In this document: piece after piece, positions 42,723-50,801 of the stretch
How the letters are laid out: each line of letters begins with the position of its first letter
Position numbering within the stretch: the stretch's first letter is position 1
Assembly (NCBI RefSeq): GCF_003001695.1
Contig: NZ_PVYX01000002.1
Coordinates: 372,001 to 436,000, forward strand
Direction of reading: 5' to 3'
Length of the DNA stretch: 64,000 nt
Origin: Flagellimonas meridianipacifica
Lineage (GTDB): Bacteria > Bacteroidota > Bacteroidia > Flavobacteriales > Flavobacteriaceae
Program-made: the position numbers and the translations under genes
The notes under the pieces: generated by a model
Seen by the model: only the letters and a program-made list of their open reading frames with translations
What the model was told of the DNA's origin: nothing
Database searches by the model: none

Positions 42723-44213
42723 TTAATTATTCTCAATTAGCTGTAGTACTTTTTTTAGCTCTAAGTCCTCATTCCGCAGAACATCATCAATGGAGTATAC
42801 AATTTTGTGTTCGGGTATTACTCCCCGACCAATGGGGTGCTTTGAATACATGTACCCCATTTGGATATTTGGCGATATTCGAACCATTATTTTACTGTTG
42901 GGAAGCTGCACTACAATGTTGGCACCACCAGTAGGACCTTCAAAAGTACCTCCTGATTCTTCCCCAATAAAAACTGCATCTGTTGTTTTTCTAATATCAG
43001 AGGCTAAATCTCCTGCACTTGAAAAAGTTGTTCCATTGATTAGCACATACAGGTTGCCTTTGAATACATTCTTCTTTGGAGGTTGAAGTTGCAGGTTCTT
43101 ACCGTACCTATAGTTGCTAACCCATAAATCGTTTGAAAACTTTCGCATATACTCGTCATCATTGTTAAACACCAGGTCAACTGAATCTCTTTCGATAATT
43201 ATTGACTTAAGCGGGCGATAATCTAAATGACTGAGGTAAATATTGTCATAGAGCTTAAAGGGCTTATCATACAAATACGAAATTAGTTCCATTTGCTGGT
43301 GTTCACTTCCTCCACCATTATTCCGTAGGTCAAGAATTAGATTCTGTATTTTTCGTTCTTTCAATTGTCGAAAAGCATCATCTAACAATTCATCAAAGTC
43401 AGGGTCTATTTTGGCATTATAAAAGGAGCGAGATACGGTCAAGAGGGCAAACCTATTGCTATCGCTGATTTCAAATCTTGGAGAAGGTGTTTTAAACCAG
43501 GTTCTTTCGTCTAAATGATACTTTTTAAGCAAGATATTTGCTCTATCGGAACTGCTGATGCCCGAAAGCGTTACTTTTTTAATCTCTTTACTTCCATACT
43601 CCTCGTACTCAATTTGGAACGTTTGGCTTCTATCTACGTGTAAGTAATAGTAAAGGTCAAAACCATAATAGGTAGTGCTAAAATAATGCTCAATCAACCT
43701 GTTCTTTCTAGTGTCTATATATCCGTCTGTTGCTATACCTTCCTTCATTTCTTGGAGGATTGCAGCTGAACTTTTACCATTTACCGTAAGCAGTTTAGCT
43801 CCATTAAGTTTACCAGCTGCATCACTACAATCATTGATAATAAAAATTTCGTCTTGTAGAATTTTCACATGAAATGGCATAACTTTTTTAGCCAAAATCT
43901 CTTGCTCCAGTTCAAATTGAGGGATTGTATATAAATGACCACAATTGATATGCGCATTTATTTTACTGACTTCGCTCAAGACATCTATCGCCAGTATGGA
44001 ATTATTGGACGCTTCAATTTTTTTATGGGCTTTACCAAAAATTGAGTCAAAGGACTTTTTAGTGTTATACTTATAGATTCGAGGATGTACATACTCCAAT
44101 GCTTTCTGTAACCAAACTACATCTTCTTTTGCTTCCTCTTTCGTTATTTTTAACTGTCCGATTGAATAAAGAGGACAGATTAAAAGTAGTATTGCTAATT
44201 TTTGTATTCTCAT
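42723..44213 (-). CDS. S41 family peptidase
   Basis: 496 residues with a signal peptide. The C-terminal-processing-peptidase fold is indicated by LILDLRNNGGGSEHQQ and the nucleophile region VLINGTTFSSAGDLASDIR, followed by FIGEESGGTFEGPTGG. A regulatory N-terminal domain and an atypical PDZ-like part precede it. It probably degrades or processes exported proteins. It is not obviously linked to the SRPBCC genes. Confidence 0.88.
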   Translation of the reverse strand: MRIQKLAILLLICPLYSIGQLKITKEEAKEDVVWLQKALEYVHPRIYKYNTKKSFDSIFGKAHKKIEASNNSILAIDVLSEVSKINAHINCGHLYTIPQFELEQEILAKKVMPFHVKILQDEIFIINDCSDAAGKLNGAKLLTVNGKSSAAILQEMKEGIATDGYIDTRKNRLIEHYFSTTYYGFDLYYYLHVDRSQTFQIEYEEYGSKEIKKVTLSGISSSDRANILLKKYHLDERTWFKTPSPRFEISDSNRFALLTVSRSFYNAKIDPDFDELLDDAFRQLKERKIQNLILDLRNNGGGSEHQQMELISYLYDKPFKLYDNIYLSHLDYRPLKSIIIERDSVDLVFNNDDEYMRKFSNDLWVSNYRYGKNLQLQPPKKNVFKGNLYVLINGTTFSSAGDLASDIRKTTDAVFIGEESGGTFEGPTGGANIVVQLPNSKIMVRISPNIQMGYMYSKHPIGRGVIPEHKIVYSIDDVLRNEDLELKKVLQLIENN

Positions 44214-44261
44214 TTTGAATTGCTGTTATTAACAACGACAATAGATGATTCAAGTTCTGAA

Positions 44262-44639
44262 TTAGGTCCATTTCTCGACTCTTTTTCTGAAATCGCGAAT
44301 AACTTTTTTCACGATTACCCTACATATTTTCCTTTCCCATAGCCAATAACGGATTCTTGACACGACCGTGGCATTATCAAAATTAAATAATAAAGTAACC
44401 TCCAATTCTGAAGCAGATTTTGAACGTGGTTGTGGCCTTACCCGCGCTAATACTAAAGTGTTTCGCATTTTTTGGTAAAGACTACCGTTTTTAAGGCAAG
44501 CAAAATAAAGCTGATATTTTTTAGAGATGCTTCCGTTTTCTATAAAACCTGATTGCGAGAATACGTTGTAGGCTTCCTCCAGAGCTAACTGAACATTTTT
44601 GCTGGGTTTGTCTATGGGTTCGGTAAAAGTAATTTCCAT
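44262..44639 (-). CDS. Protein of unknown function
   Basis: About 125 residues from MEITFTEPIDKPSKN; a longer frame starts at 44723. The protein is basic with a helical start (ALEEAYNVFSQSG), a central beta part (LEVTLLFNFDNATVVSRIRYWLWERK) and an Arg/Lys-rich end. I do not recognise a family. A TATCACA-N16-ATCTAA promoter-like box lies 99 bases upstream, linking it to the neighbouring sigma-factor genes. Confidence 0.55.
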   Translation of the reverse strand: MEITFTEPIDKPSKNVQLALEEAYNVFSQSGFIENGSISKKYQLYFACLKNGSLYQKMRNTLVLARVRPQPRSKSASELEVTLLFNFDNATVVSRIRYWLWERKICRVIVKKVIRDFRKRVEKWT

Positions 44640-44737
44640 GCCTTTGTTTATTGATGATAAACTAGTTGAAATCAAGAAATTTGACTTTGACAAAAAGGGC
44701 AAATTCTTGTAAAATAAGGTCAAACCCTATTTTATAC

Positions 44738-44766
44738 TTAGATGCCAAATCAAAGCATGTGTGATA
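44738..44766 (-). promoter_or_regulatory. TATCACA-N16-ATCTAA promoter-like element
   Basis: On the minus strand TATCACA (44760-44766) and ATCTAA (44738-44743) are separated by exactly 16 bases, as in the elements at 49183, 50680 and 50743. It precedes the unknown gene at 44262-44639. Confidence 0.5.
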
Positions 44767-44894
44767 ACTTTGGGTAAATTTTACCTAAAAAGGGATATGA
44801 GAATACAGGTTAGCTATGAAAACCAAAGAAAAGAGTGCGGTAAGCGACACATATTTCATCAAATAGCGGTGGGATTCACATCATTTTTATTAAA

Positions 44895-45368
44895 TCACTT
44901 TTTGACAAACCATTTAATCGGGAGGCCAAATAAATCGGGCTTATAGTTTATGATGGTGTCATTTGCTTTATCCACCATCATGCTGCTACGCAAACCGTTG
45001 CTGCTCAAAATCCAGTTGGTTTCACTTCCAACGGGGACAATACTCAATGTATCACTTTTGAGGTCAGGTCGTTGCGCCCAAAACGGTTCCAACATTGCAA
45101 AGACCTCCTTCTCATTGGCAATGGTCAAAAACCGTACATCAATGGTATGCTCAACAGAGGTCTTTCCCATAGACTCCCATCCAATACGAATGGGATGCCC
45201 ATCACGAACATATTGAATCAACTCTTGTTTTGTGCCATGCACCACGTTCCCAGATTTGTCCGTTTGAAATACCAGTTGCCATTTTCCACTTACTGGCTGC
45301 TGACAGCCTGCGATAAGAAATACTAGTGCAGCTATATAATATGCCTTAGACCTTAATTTTTCTTTCAT
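44895..45368 (-). CDS. Lipoprotein of unknown function
   Basis: 157 residues. A signal peptide with lipobox (VFLIAGC-QQ) is followed by a beta-rich body with alternating hydrophobics (WQLVFQTDKSGNVVHGTKQEL). It has no recognisable catalytic motif. The gene stands alone; 45369-45571 around it holds no other gene that I can support. Confidence 0.65.
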   Translation of the reverse strand: MKEKLRSKAYYIAALVFLIAGCQQPVSGKWQLVFQTDKSGNVVHGTKQELIQYVRDGHPIRIGWESMGKTSVEHTIDVRFLTIANEKEVFAMLEPFWAQRPDLKSDTLSIVPVGSETNWILSSNGLRSSMMVDKANDTIINYKPDLFGLPIKWFVKK

Positions 45369-45554
45369 GATTGAGCTATGTTTTTTGATTTTTAACGCTT
45401 ATCCATTATACAAGAAAATACTCAAAACCAGTATTAGATAGCTGTTAAATCTCTATTTATCCATGAGACCCTATTTTAATTTACACAACCAAAATCCAAA
45501 GAATTTGATTGCCAGGTTGGGTCAAAATGGTCGAATCCATGGAGATTAAGGTCG

Positions 45555-45568
45555 TTTTTAGCTAAAAA
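45555..45568. repeat. Palindrome TTTTTAGCTAAAAA (copy 1)
   Basis: A perfect 14-bp palindrome 3 bases past the stop of the SnoaL-like gene; an identical copy lies at 47543-47556 after the paralogue. It marks the duplicated unit and may act as a weak terminator. Confidence 0.5.
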
Positions 45569-45571
45569 GCC

Positions 45572-45925
45572 CTAATAGAAAAACTGCTCGCTAACTATTT
45601 TTCCATTATCTATCTCATAGACGATAATCTCATCCAACGCCATTTGATTGCCATCTTTAAGATTGGCCGTCAATTTATAGGGAATCGCAATATGTCTTGA
45701 AGCCACAATGGCATCTCCTACTTCCATTGACTCGATTCCGGCCAAATGTTCACCCATGGCGGCATCTTTTGCCTTGATGGCCTCCACTCCCTTTACATTG
45801 GCAAAATGTTCACTCTGTGGTTCAATGTGGTGGGCATCGGGATGGAACAATTCATCATATACGTCATTGAACTTTCCCTCTCTTAAGAGGCCTACCAATC
45901 TGTTTGCTATTTCTTGATTTGTCAT
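45572..45925 (-). CDS. SnoaL-like (NTF2-fold) protein, copy 2
   Basis: 117 residues, an NTF2/SnoaL-like cone fold: helical start NQEIANRLVGLLREGKFNDV, HPDAHHIEPQSEHF and the long strand pairs ending IDNGKIVSEQFFY. It differs from the protein at 47560-47913 at only seven positions by eye (about 94% identity), a recent duplication. It is last in an operon with an ECF sigma factor and an SRPBCC protein. In the ECF41 family a SnoaL-like domain is fused to the sigma factor; here it is separate. Confidence 0.87.
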   Translation of the reverse strand: MTNQEIANRLVGLLREGKFNDVYDELFHPDAHHIEPQSEHFANVKGVEAIKAKDAAMGEHLAGIESMEVGDAIVASRHIAIPYKLTANLKDGNQMALDEIIVYEIDNGKIVSEQFFY

Positions 45926-45980
45926 TTGCTACGAATTAATTTTATTGATAAATATTTTATTTCTAATAGATTTTAAAGTG

Positions 45981-46484
45981 TTATGCGGCTTTGTTACCTT
46001 TCTTTTTTTTGAATTTGGCGTCCGACTTTTTCTTGGCCTCGGTCTGTTTTCCAGTCTCAACAAAATGCTTTAAGTCTTCAACTGTCTGATTCATGTCCTT
46101 ATGCATTTTCGGTTTTATCATCCAGGTCATCAATAGTCTGGGTATCAATGCCAGTTCAACATCCAAATTCATAACAATCTCACTTGTGTCAGTTCCTGTT
46201 GGGTTGACTTTCCAATTAGCCTTCCCCGATTTAATCATGGCAGGGGTTCCGTCTAAATGATATTTAAGGTTCATTTCATCATCATTTACATAATCAATAA
46301 TTTCGCTTACTTCGCCATAGGATGAATGACATTTTCTTCCTCCGAGGCTTTCGGTTAAATCTTCTCTGGCCTCAGAATGATTAACAGTACTGGCCCAATC
46401 ACAAGAGCGGTTGTAATTATGCCAAAGTACTTCCCAAACTTTTTCAGCTGGAGCATTTACTTGTTTTGTTATAAGAATGTGCAT
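45981..46484 (-). CDS. SRPBCC (START-like) protein
   Basis: 167 residues, single START-like domain (NAPAEKVWEVLWHNYNRSCDWASTVNHSEAR) with a Lys-rich C-terminus ending KKKGNKAA. It is paralogous to the 48622-49125 protein along its full length, including the ending. It is preceded by a variant of the TGTCACA promoter box and followed by a SnoaL-like gene. Confidence 0.85.
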   Translation of the reverse strand: MHILITKQVNAPAEKVWEVLWHNYNRSCDWASTVNHSEAREDLTESLGGRKCHSSYGEVSEIIDYVNDDEMNLKYHLDGTPAMIKSGKANWKVNPTGTDTSEIVMNLDVELALIPRLLMTWMIKPKMHKDMNQTVEDLKHFVETGKQTEAKKKSDAKFKKKKGNKAA

Positions 46485-46524
46485 AGGAAAGTGTTTTATT
46501 CGCTTTACAAAGCGGTTTTACACT

Positions 46525-46553
46525 TTTGATTCAAAAAAGAGAGATGTGTTACA
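46525..46553 (-). promoter_or_regulatory. TGTAACA-N16-ATCAAA promoter-like element
   Basis: A one-mismatch-per-box variant of the local TGTCACA-N16-ATCTAA promoter, with the same spacing, 41 bases upstream of the SRPBCC start at 46484. Confidence 0.45.
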
Positions 46554-46574
46554 ACTTATGGTCGGTGCTAGTTG

Positions 46575-47456
46575 TTAATTCAATCTCATTAAATCTTTAA
46601 TTTGCTTATCCTCAATAATATTTTTCAAAAAAGTTTTCTTCTCAAAATCTTCCTTAAATGGTAATTCTCCATATAACTTGGCATACTTTTCATCAATTAT
46701 GTCAACCATTTTATCTGCGTCTTTATGTAGGGCATTTCTAAAACTGGCAAAATGCTTTTGATTAAAGAGTAGATTCCTGTTATCTATGATTTTATTGTTT
46801 ACGGCGAAAGTCACGTTTTTGTGACATCGGCAAGGGTTGGATTTGTTAACCAACCCACAGTTATTATTCATAAAATTATAGAGGTCTGAACGGGCACGGG
46901 AAAGTCGAAGTCTAAAATTACCTTTTGATATGTTCAGTATTTCTGACCCAATAGTATGGTCCGCATTGAACATCTCGCCAAGAATATAAACCAGTCTTTG
47001 CTCCCTGGTGAGGCAGAGCAACATGCCGCTCATACAATAATAATTCATCTCTTTAATTAGTGCTCTATTTTCATTTTTCTCTTGCTCTGTCAAGGTTTTA
47101 TCCGGTGTATTTTCCAACGCCTCAGACATTTCATCAAAACTGGTTAAGGTGATTTCATCTTTCTTACGTTTCGACATTAAAAAATGGTTGGTCACTATAC
47201 GGTAGCACCAAGTAGTAAAGGAACTTCTTCCCTCAAATTGCCCTAAATGAGTAACGACCTTGATTAATGCCTCTTGTGTTAAATCTTCGGCATCTGCTTG
47301 GTTGCGAACCATTTTCCATGCAATATTATATATGAACACTCTGTGCTTATCTATCAAGGAATTTAGTGCCTTTTTGTTCCCAGATTGTGCCTTAACTACC
47401 AAATCAACATCTTCCTTCTTAGTTGCATGATTGGATTTTATAAACGGATTATTCAT
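46575..47456 (-). CDS. ECF-type sigma factor with Cys-rich C-terminus (copy 2)
   Basis: About 293 residues from MNNPFIKS, chosen because the paralogue starts MENPFLKE at the same point; an ATG seven codons upstream is possible. Region 2 is YNIAWKMVRNQADAEDLTQEALIKV and region 4 lies around LILGEMFNADHTIGSEILNIS-like sequence. A C-terminal extension of about 100 residues begins CGLVNKSNPCRCHKNV, a likely metal-binding or redox cluster. No adjacent anti-sigma gene is seen, so the extension may regulate activity. Confidence 0.9.
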   Translation of the reverse strand: MNNPFIKSNHATKKEDVDLVVKAQSGNKKALNSLIDKHRVFIYNIAWKMVRNQADAEDLTQEALIKVVTHLGQFEGRSSFTTWCYRIVTNHFLMSKRKKDEITLTSFDEMSEALENTPDKTLTEQEKNENRALIKEMNYYCMSGMLLCLTREQRLVYILGEMFNADHTIGSEILNISKGNFRLRLSRARSDLYNFMNNNCGLVNKSNPCRCHKNVTFAVNNKIIDNRNLLFNQKHFASFRNALHKDADKMVDIIDEKYAKLYGELPFKEDFEKKTFLKNIIEDKQIKDLMRLN

Positions 47457-47542
47457 TATGACAAGTTTATCCCCCAATTTCGGGTTTTCAACTCTTCTTG
47501 AAATGGATTAAATAGGCAAATACTTGGAAAATAAAGTCATTG

Positions 47543-47556
47543 TTTTTAGCTAAAAA
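47543..47556. repeat. Palindrome TTTTTAGCTAAAAA (copy 2)
   Basis: Identical to 45555-45568, with shared flanking sequence running into the SnoaL-like stop codon. It confirms that the SnoaL unit was duplicated as DNA. Confidence 0.5.
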
Positions 47557-47559
47557 GCC

Positions 47560-47913
47560 CTAATAGAAAAACTGCTCGCTCACTATCTTCCCATTTTTGA
47601 CCTCATAGACAATAATCTCATCCAACGCCATTTGATTGCCATCTTTAAGATTGGCCGTCAATTTGTAGGGAATCGCAATATGTTTTGAAGCTACAATGGC
47701 TTCTCCTACTTCCATTGATTCGATTCCCGCCAAATGTTCGCCCATGGCGGCATCTTTTGCCTTTATGGCCTCCACTCCCTTTACATTGGCAAAATGTTCG
47801 CTCTGTGGTTCAATGTGGTGCGCTTCGGGATGGAACAACTCATCATATACTTCATTGAACTTTCCTTCTCTTAAAAGAGCTACCAATCTGTTTGCTATTT
47901 CTTGATTTGTCAT
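47560..47913 (-). CDS. SnoaL-like (NTF2-fold) protein, copy 1
   Basis: 117 residues from MTNQEIANR, the start shared with its near-identical paralogue at 45572-45925; a 20-codon upstream extension of the frame has no counterpart there. It is a likely ligand-binding or isomerase-like NTF2 protein and the last gene of the SRPBCC-SRPBCC-SnoaL operon. Confidence 0.87.
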   Translation of the reverse strand: MTNQEIANRLVALLREGKFNEVYDELFHPEAHHIEPQSEHFANVKGVEAIKAKDAAMGEHLAGIESMEVGEAIVASKHIAIPYKLTANLKDGNQMALDEIIVYEVKNGKIVSEQFFY

Positions 47914-47972
47914 ATCGATTTTCTTTCTAAGTTGATTTAATTGGAGCATTCGTATGTTAGAACAACTGCCCA

Positions 47973-48602
47973 TTATTTTGTTTTAATAACTGTCGCTTTT
48001 GGGTACTTGTCCTTTATTTCATCATATTTTCCATTTCCACCTCGTACAATCTCACCAGTCTCGATATAATGTTTTAGGCCCACCAAAGTCCCACCCAATT
48101 GTTTTTTGAACTGGCCTTTCACAAAGCCACCCATAAAGGCCGGTTTTGTTCTGTACTGAAACTCATACCCTGCGGTAGAGGTACCATCACCATTATCTCG
48201 TACGGTATAGTAGGCCTGTGAATTGTCCATATTAAGTGGAAACTTTTGCGCATCGATAACAATATTTCGCATGGTCATATTCTCTTTATCAATCTCTGCA
48301 ATGCGTTCATGGGTCCATCGAGAGCCTTTTTCGTTGAAAGAGCATTTTCGGGTAGCTCCTTCAACTCCTTTTACCGAACCGTTGATATAATCGGAGGTAT
48401 AGATATAGGGTGAGAAGTTTGAAATTTCTCCATAGTCTTCGACCATTGCCTCCCACACCCGTTCAGCCGGAGCATTGATTTCTATTTCAACCTTAATGGT
48501 CTTGAATTTTTTGCTCATACTTTGGGCATTTACAAATGAGCTTGTGAATACTAATGCCATCAATGCCATCAATGCCATCGTAGATTTTATTGCTATTTTC
48601 AT
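47973..48602 (-). CDS. Exported SRPBCC (START-like) protein
   Basis: 209 residues. Signal peptide (hydrophobic to residue 23, ending VNAQS), then one START-like domain (INAPAERVWEAMVEDYGEISNFSPYIY; later FQYRTKPAFMGGFVKGQFKKQL). It lies 19 bases after another SRPBCC gene and probably shares its TGTCACA-type promoter. Confidence 0.85.
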   Translation of the reverse strand: MKIAIKSTMALMALMALVFTSSFVNAQSMSKKFKTIKVEIEINAPAERVWEAMVEDYGEISNFSPYIYTSDYINGSVKGVEGATRKCSFNEKGSRWTHERIAEIDKENMTMRNIVIDAQKFPLNMDNSQAYYTVRDNGDGTSTAGYEFQYRTKPAFMGGFVKGQFKKQLGGTLVGLKHYIETGEIVRGGNGKYDEIKDKYPKATVIKTK

Positions 48603-48621
48603 TGTTTTTGATTTTAAAGTG

Positions 48622-49125
48622 TTATGCGGCTTTATTGCCTTTCTTTTTAAAGTATTTTTTGTCCGATTTTATTTTTGCTTCAGATTGCTTTCCTGTTTCT
48701 ATGTAGTATTTCAAGTCTTCAAGGGTTTGGTTCAGGTCTTTTCGCATCTTGGGTTTTATCATCCAGCCCATCAGAAGACCAGGAAGGGTAGCGAGGGTAA
48801 CATCCAGGTCCATTGTGACTTCTGAAGTATTAACACTCAGAGGTTTAACCTTCCAGTTGGCATTCGCAGCCTTCATAATGAATGGAGTGTCATCAAGATG
48901 GTACTGCAATTCCATCTTTTCTTCATCTGCCTTATCTATGATTTCACTTACGTCCCCAAAGACCGTAGAGCAGGTTCTGCCCATATATTCGCTGCCAGCG
49001 ACTTCACGTTCTTTTGACTCATTTACCGTACTTGCCCAGTCACAACTATCGGCATAATTGGTGTAAAGTGTTTCCCAAACCTTGGTGGCGGGAGCATTTA
49101 TTAGTAGTGTTTTTTTGATTTTCAT
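48622..49125 (-). CDS. SRPBCC (START-like) protein
   Basis: About 167 residues from MKIKKTLLINAPATKVWETL; an in-frame Met 11 codons upstream exists. Single START-like domain; full-length paralogue of 45981-46484 with the same KKKGNKAA ending. First gene of the SRPBCC-SRPBCC-SnoaL operon, with an exact TGTCACA-N16-ATCTAA box 58 bases before its start. Confidence 0.87.
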   Translation of the reverse strand: MKIKKTLLINAPATKVWETLYTNYADSCDWASTVNESKEREVAGSEYMGRTCSTVFGDVSEIIDKADEEKMELQYHLDDTPFIMKAANANWKVKPLSVNTSEVTMDLDVTLATLPGLLMGWMIKPKMRKDLNQTLEDLKYYIETGKQSEAKIKSDKKYFKKKGNKAA

Positions 49126-49182
49126 GGGTTGTTGAAATTTATGTTTTAGAGAAAACAAGTTGTTCTTGAAAACAATTTCTAC

Positions 49183-49211
49183 TTAGATTCAAAGCGAAAG
49201 AGCCTGTGACA
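49183..49211 (-). promoter_or_regulatory. TGTCACA-N16-ATCTAA promoter-like element
   Basis: Exact boxes at 49205-49211 and 49183-49188 on the minus strand. The downstream 15 bases TTTGAATCTAAGTAG are identical to those of the plus-strand element at 50743-50771, so the match extends beyond the core. Confidence 0.65.
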
Positions 49212-49223
49212 ACTTTGCATAAA

Positions 49224-49251
49224 AAAAGCCTGAGTTTTGGCTCAGGCTTTT
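49224..49251 (-). terminator. Intrinsic terminator after DinB gene
   Basis: AAAAGCCTGAG-N6-CTCAGGCTTTT, a perfect 11-bp stem followed by a T tract on the minus strand, 12 bases past the DinB stop. It separates the sigma-DinB operon from the SRPBCC operon. Confidence 0.85.
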
Positions 49252-49263
49252 CTAGTTTGGGGA

Positions 49264-49785
49264 TTACCAACCCATATAGTCCGGCGGTCTTTTTCCATTT
49301 ATCCTCAGATGTACGATGGCTTGTGCCCGGTGGTGCGTGCAATGGTCAAAAACGATATTCAATATTTTTCTTCGGGTCATTCTACCTGCCCAAAAAGAGG
49401 TGGTTTCTTCAAAGTATGAAGCCTCTTTTGATTTAACAGCTTCTTGTAAAGCGCTATACTGAAGTTTTAAATAGGATACTATGGCTTCTTTGTCATTTGT
49501 ATTGCCTGGTTGTGGAAAAGTCTGAAATTTTAATGCCGAGTTGCCAATATATGCGATTCCTTCTCCTATGTGGACCAGTTGCTCGCCGAAAGAGCGAACT
49601 CCTTCTGCAGGTTTGAAGTTAAAATGTTCTTCGGGCATTTCTTTGGCCACCTCTAAGGTATATTCCAAGCTGTTTTCCCATTTTTTTAAAAATTCGGTTT
49701 TGAATGAGCTTTTCTGTGCATTCATAGGCATCCATGAAGTGAATAAAAGTGTAAGTAAGGCGGATAATTGTTTGGATAGCCGCAT
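49264..49785 (-). CDS. DinB-family protein, exported
   Basis: 173 residues with a signal peptide (ending MNAQK). The DinB/YfiT four-helix bundle carries likely metal-binding His residues: EQLVHIGEG and FDHCTHHRAQAIVHLR. DinB-like proteins often act as thiol-dependent transferases or hydrolases. It shares one base with the upstream sigma gene stop, so the pair forms an operon. Another DinB protein is encoded at 52112-52726. Confidence 0.87.
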   Translation of the reverse strand: MRLSKQLSALLTLLFTSWMPMNAQKSSFKTEFLKKWENSLEYTLEVAKEMPEEHFNFKPAEGVRSFGEQLVHIGEGIAYIGNSALKFQTFPQPGNTNDKEAIVSYLKLQYSALQEAVKSKEASYFEETTSFWAGRMTRRKILNIVFDHCTHHRAQAIVHLRINGKRPPDYMGW

Positions 49786-50663
49786 CAGTCTAGTTTCATT
49801 AAGTTTTTGATATGGTCATCACTCAATATATCCTGCAAAAATGTCTTTTTATCAAAATTGTCTTTATAAGGCAATTGACCGTAGAGCTCTGCATATTTCT
49901 CGTCCACAATGTCAAGCATCTCATCAGCATCCTTGCGAATGTGTTGTTTAAAATTCGAAAACTCTTTTCGATTAAAAAGGAGGTTCTTGCTGTCAATGAC
50001 CTTATTGTCCAAGGCAAAAGTTACTTTCTTATGACACCTACAGGGGTTGGCTTTATTCACTAGGCCGCACTTGTCATTCATAAAATTGAAGATGTCTCTG
50101 CGGGCACGGGAGAGTTTTTTACGAAAGTTGTCCTTGGAAATATTCAAAATCTCAGAACCTATGGTGTGGTCTGCATTGAACATTTCACCCAAGATGTACA
50201 CCAATCGTTGGTCGCGCGTAAGGCATAATAGCATTCCGCTCATACAGCTGTAGTTCATCTCTTTAATAAATTCCCTCTTTTCCTCTTGTTCCAGTGGTGT
50301 AAGAGGTTGGTCGGGTGTCATATCGAGTCCTTGGGCCATTTTGTCAAAGCTTTCAAAAATGGATTCATTAGGTCTTCTTTTTGACATAAGGAAATGATTG
50401 GCCACAATTCTGTAAGCCCAGGTCCTAAAGGCACTCCTGTTTTCAAATTTGGAAAGATGGGTAATGATTTTTATCATGGCCTCTTGAGTAAGGTCTTTTG
50501 CATCCGTAGGATTGTGAACCATTTTCCAGGCAATATTATAGATATAGGGCTGATGTTTTAAGATAAGGTCTTCCAAAGACTTTTTGTTGCCCTTATTGGC
50601 CTCATCAACTAGCTGGTGGTCCGTTTTATCACTTGTATATTCTTTTAAAAAAGGGTTTTCCAT
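49785..50663 (-). CDS. ECF-type sigma factor with Cys-rich C-terminus (copy 1)
   Basis: 292 residues, full-length paralogue of 46575-47456. Region 2 is YNIAWKMVHNPTDAKDLTQEAMIKI; the tail begins CGLVNKANPCRCHKKV, conserving three Cys and one His between the copies. Its own promoter region contains an exact TGTCACA-N16-ATCTAA element, consistent with autoactivation. It shares one base with the DinB stop/start junction. Confidence 0.9.
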   Translation of the reverse strand: MENPFLKEYTSDKTDHQLVDEANKGNKKSLEDLILKHQPYIYNIAWKMVHNPTDAKDLTQEAMIKIITHLSKFENRSAFRTWAYRIVANHFLMSKRRPNESIFESFDKMAQGLDMTPDQPLTPLEQEEKREFIKEMNYSCMSGMLLCLTRDQRLVYILGEMFNADHTIGSEILNISKDNFRKKLSRARRDIFNFMNDKCGLVNKANPCRCHKKVTFALDNKVIDSKNLLFNRKEFSNFKQHIRKDADEMLDIVDEKYAELYGQLPYKDNFDKKTFLQDILSDDHIKNLMKLD

Positions 50664-50679
50664 GGCATAGTATTTTTAT

Positions 50680-50708
50680 TTAGATGTGCAAGATGGGAAT
50701 GTGTGACA
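50680..50708 (-). promoter_or_regulatory. TGTCACA-N16-ATCTAA promoter-like element (sigma gene)
   Basis: Exact boxes at 50702-50708 and 50680-50685, minus strand; the downstream box ends 17 bases before the sigma ATG. It points away from the matching element at 50743-50771, so one intergenic region holds two divergent copies. Confidence 0.65.
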
Positions 50709-50742
50709 ACTTAGAGCATAATAAGCAAAAAAACAGAAAACC

Positions 50743-50771
50743 TGTCACAGTGTTGTAGGTTTTGAATCTAA
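50743..50771 (+). promoter_or_regulatory. TGTCACA-N16-ATCTAA promoter-like element (SRPBCC gene)
   Basis: Exact boxes at 50743-50749 and 50766-50771, 31 bases before the exported SRPBCC gene. It shares the extended TTTGAATCTAAGTAG end with the element at 49183. Confidence 0.65.
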
Positions 50772-50801
50772 GTAGGGTAATAATTTCTAAAACAATAAAA
50801 A

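Noticed and set aside
44761..44946. Rightward 61-residue open frame
   Set aside because: It overlaps the promoter-like element of the minus-strand gene and the lipoprotein 3' end; no domain and no operon partner.
44638..47530. Recurrent TGACYYTATTTTMCAAG sequence upstream of genes near 42.65, 44.7 and 47.5 kb as a second promoter family
   Set aside because: Three loose matches with variable distance to the starts and no fixed-spacing partner box; kept out until a genome-wide motif search can test it.
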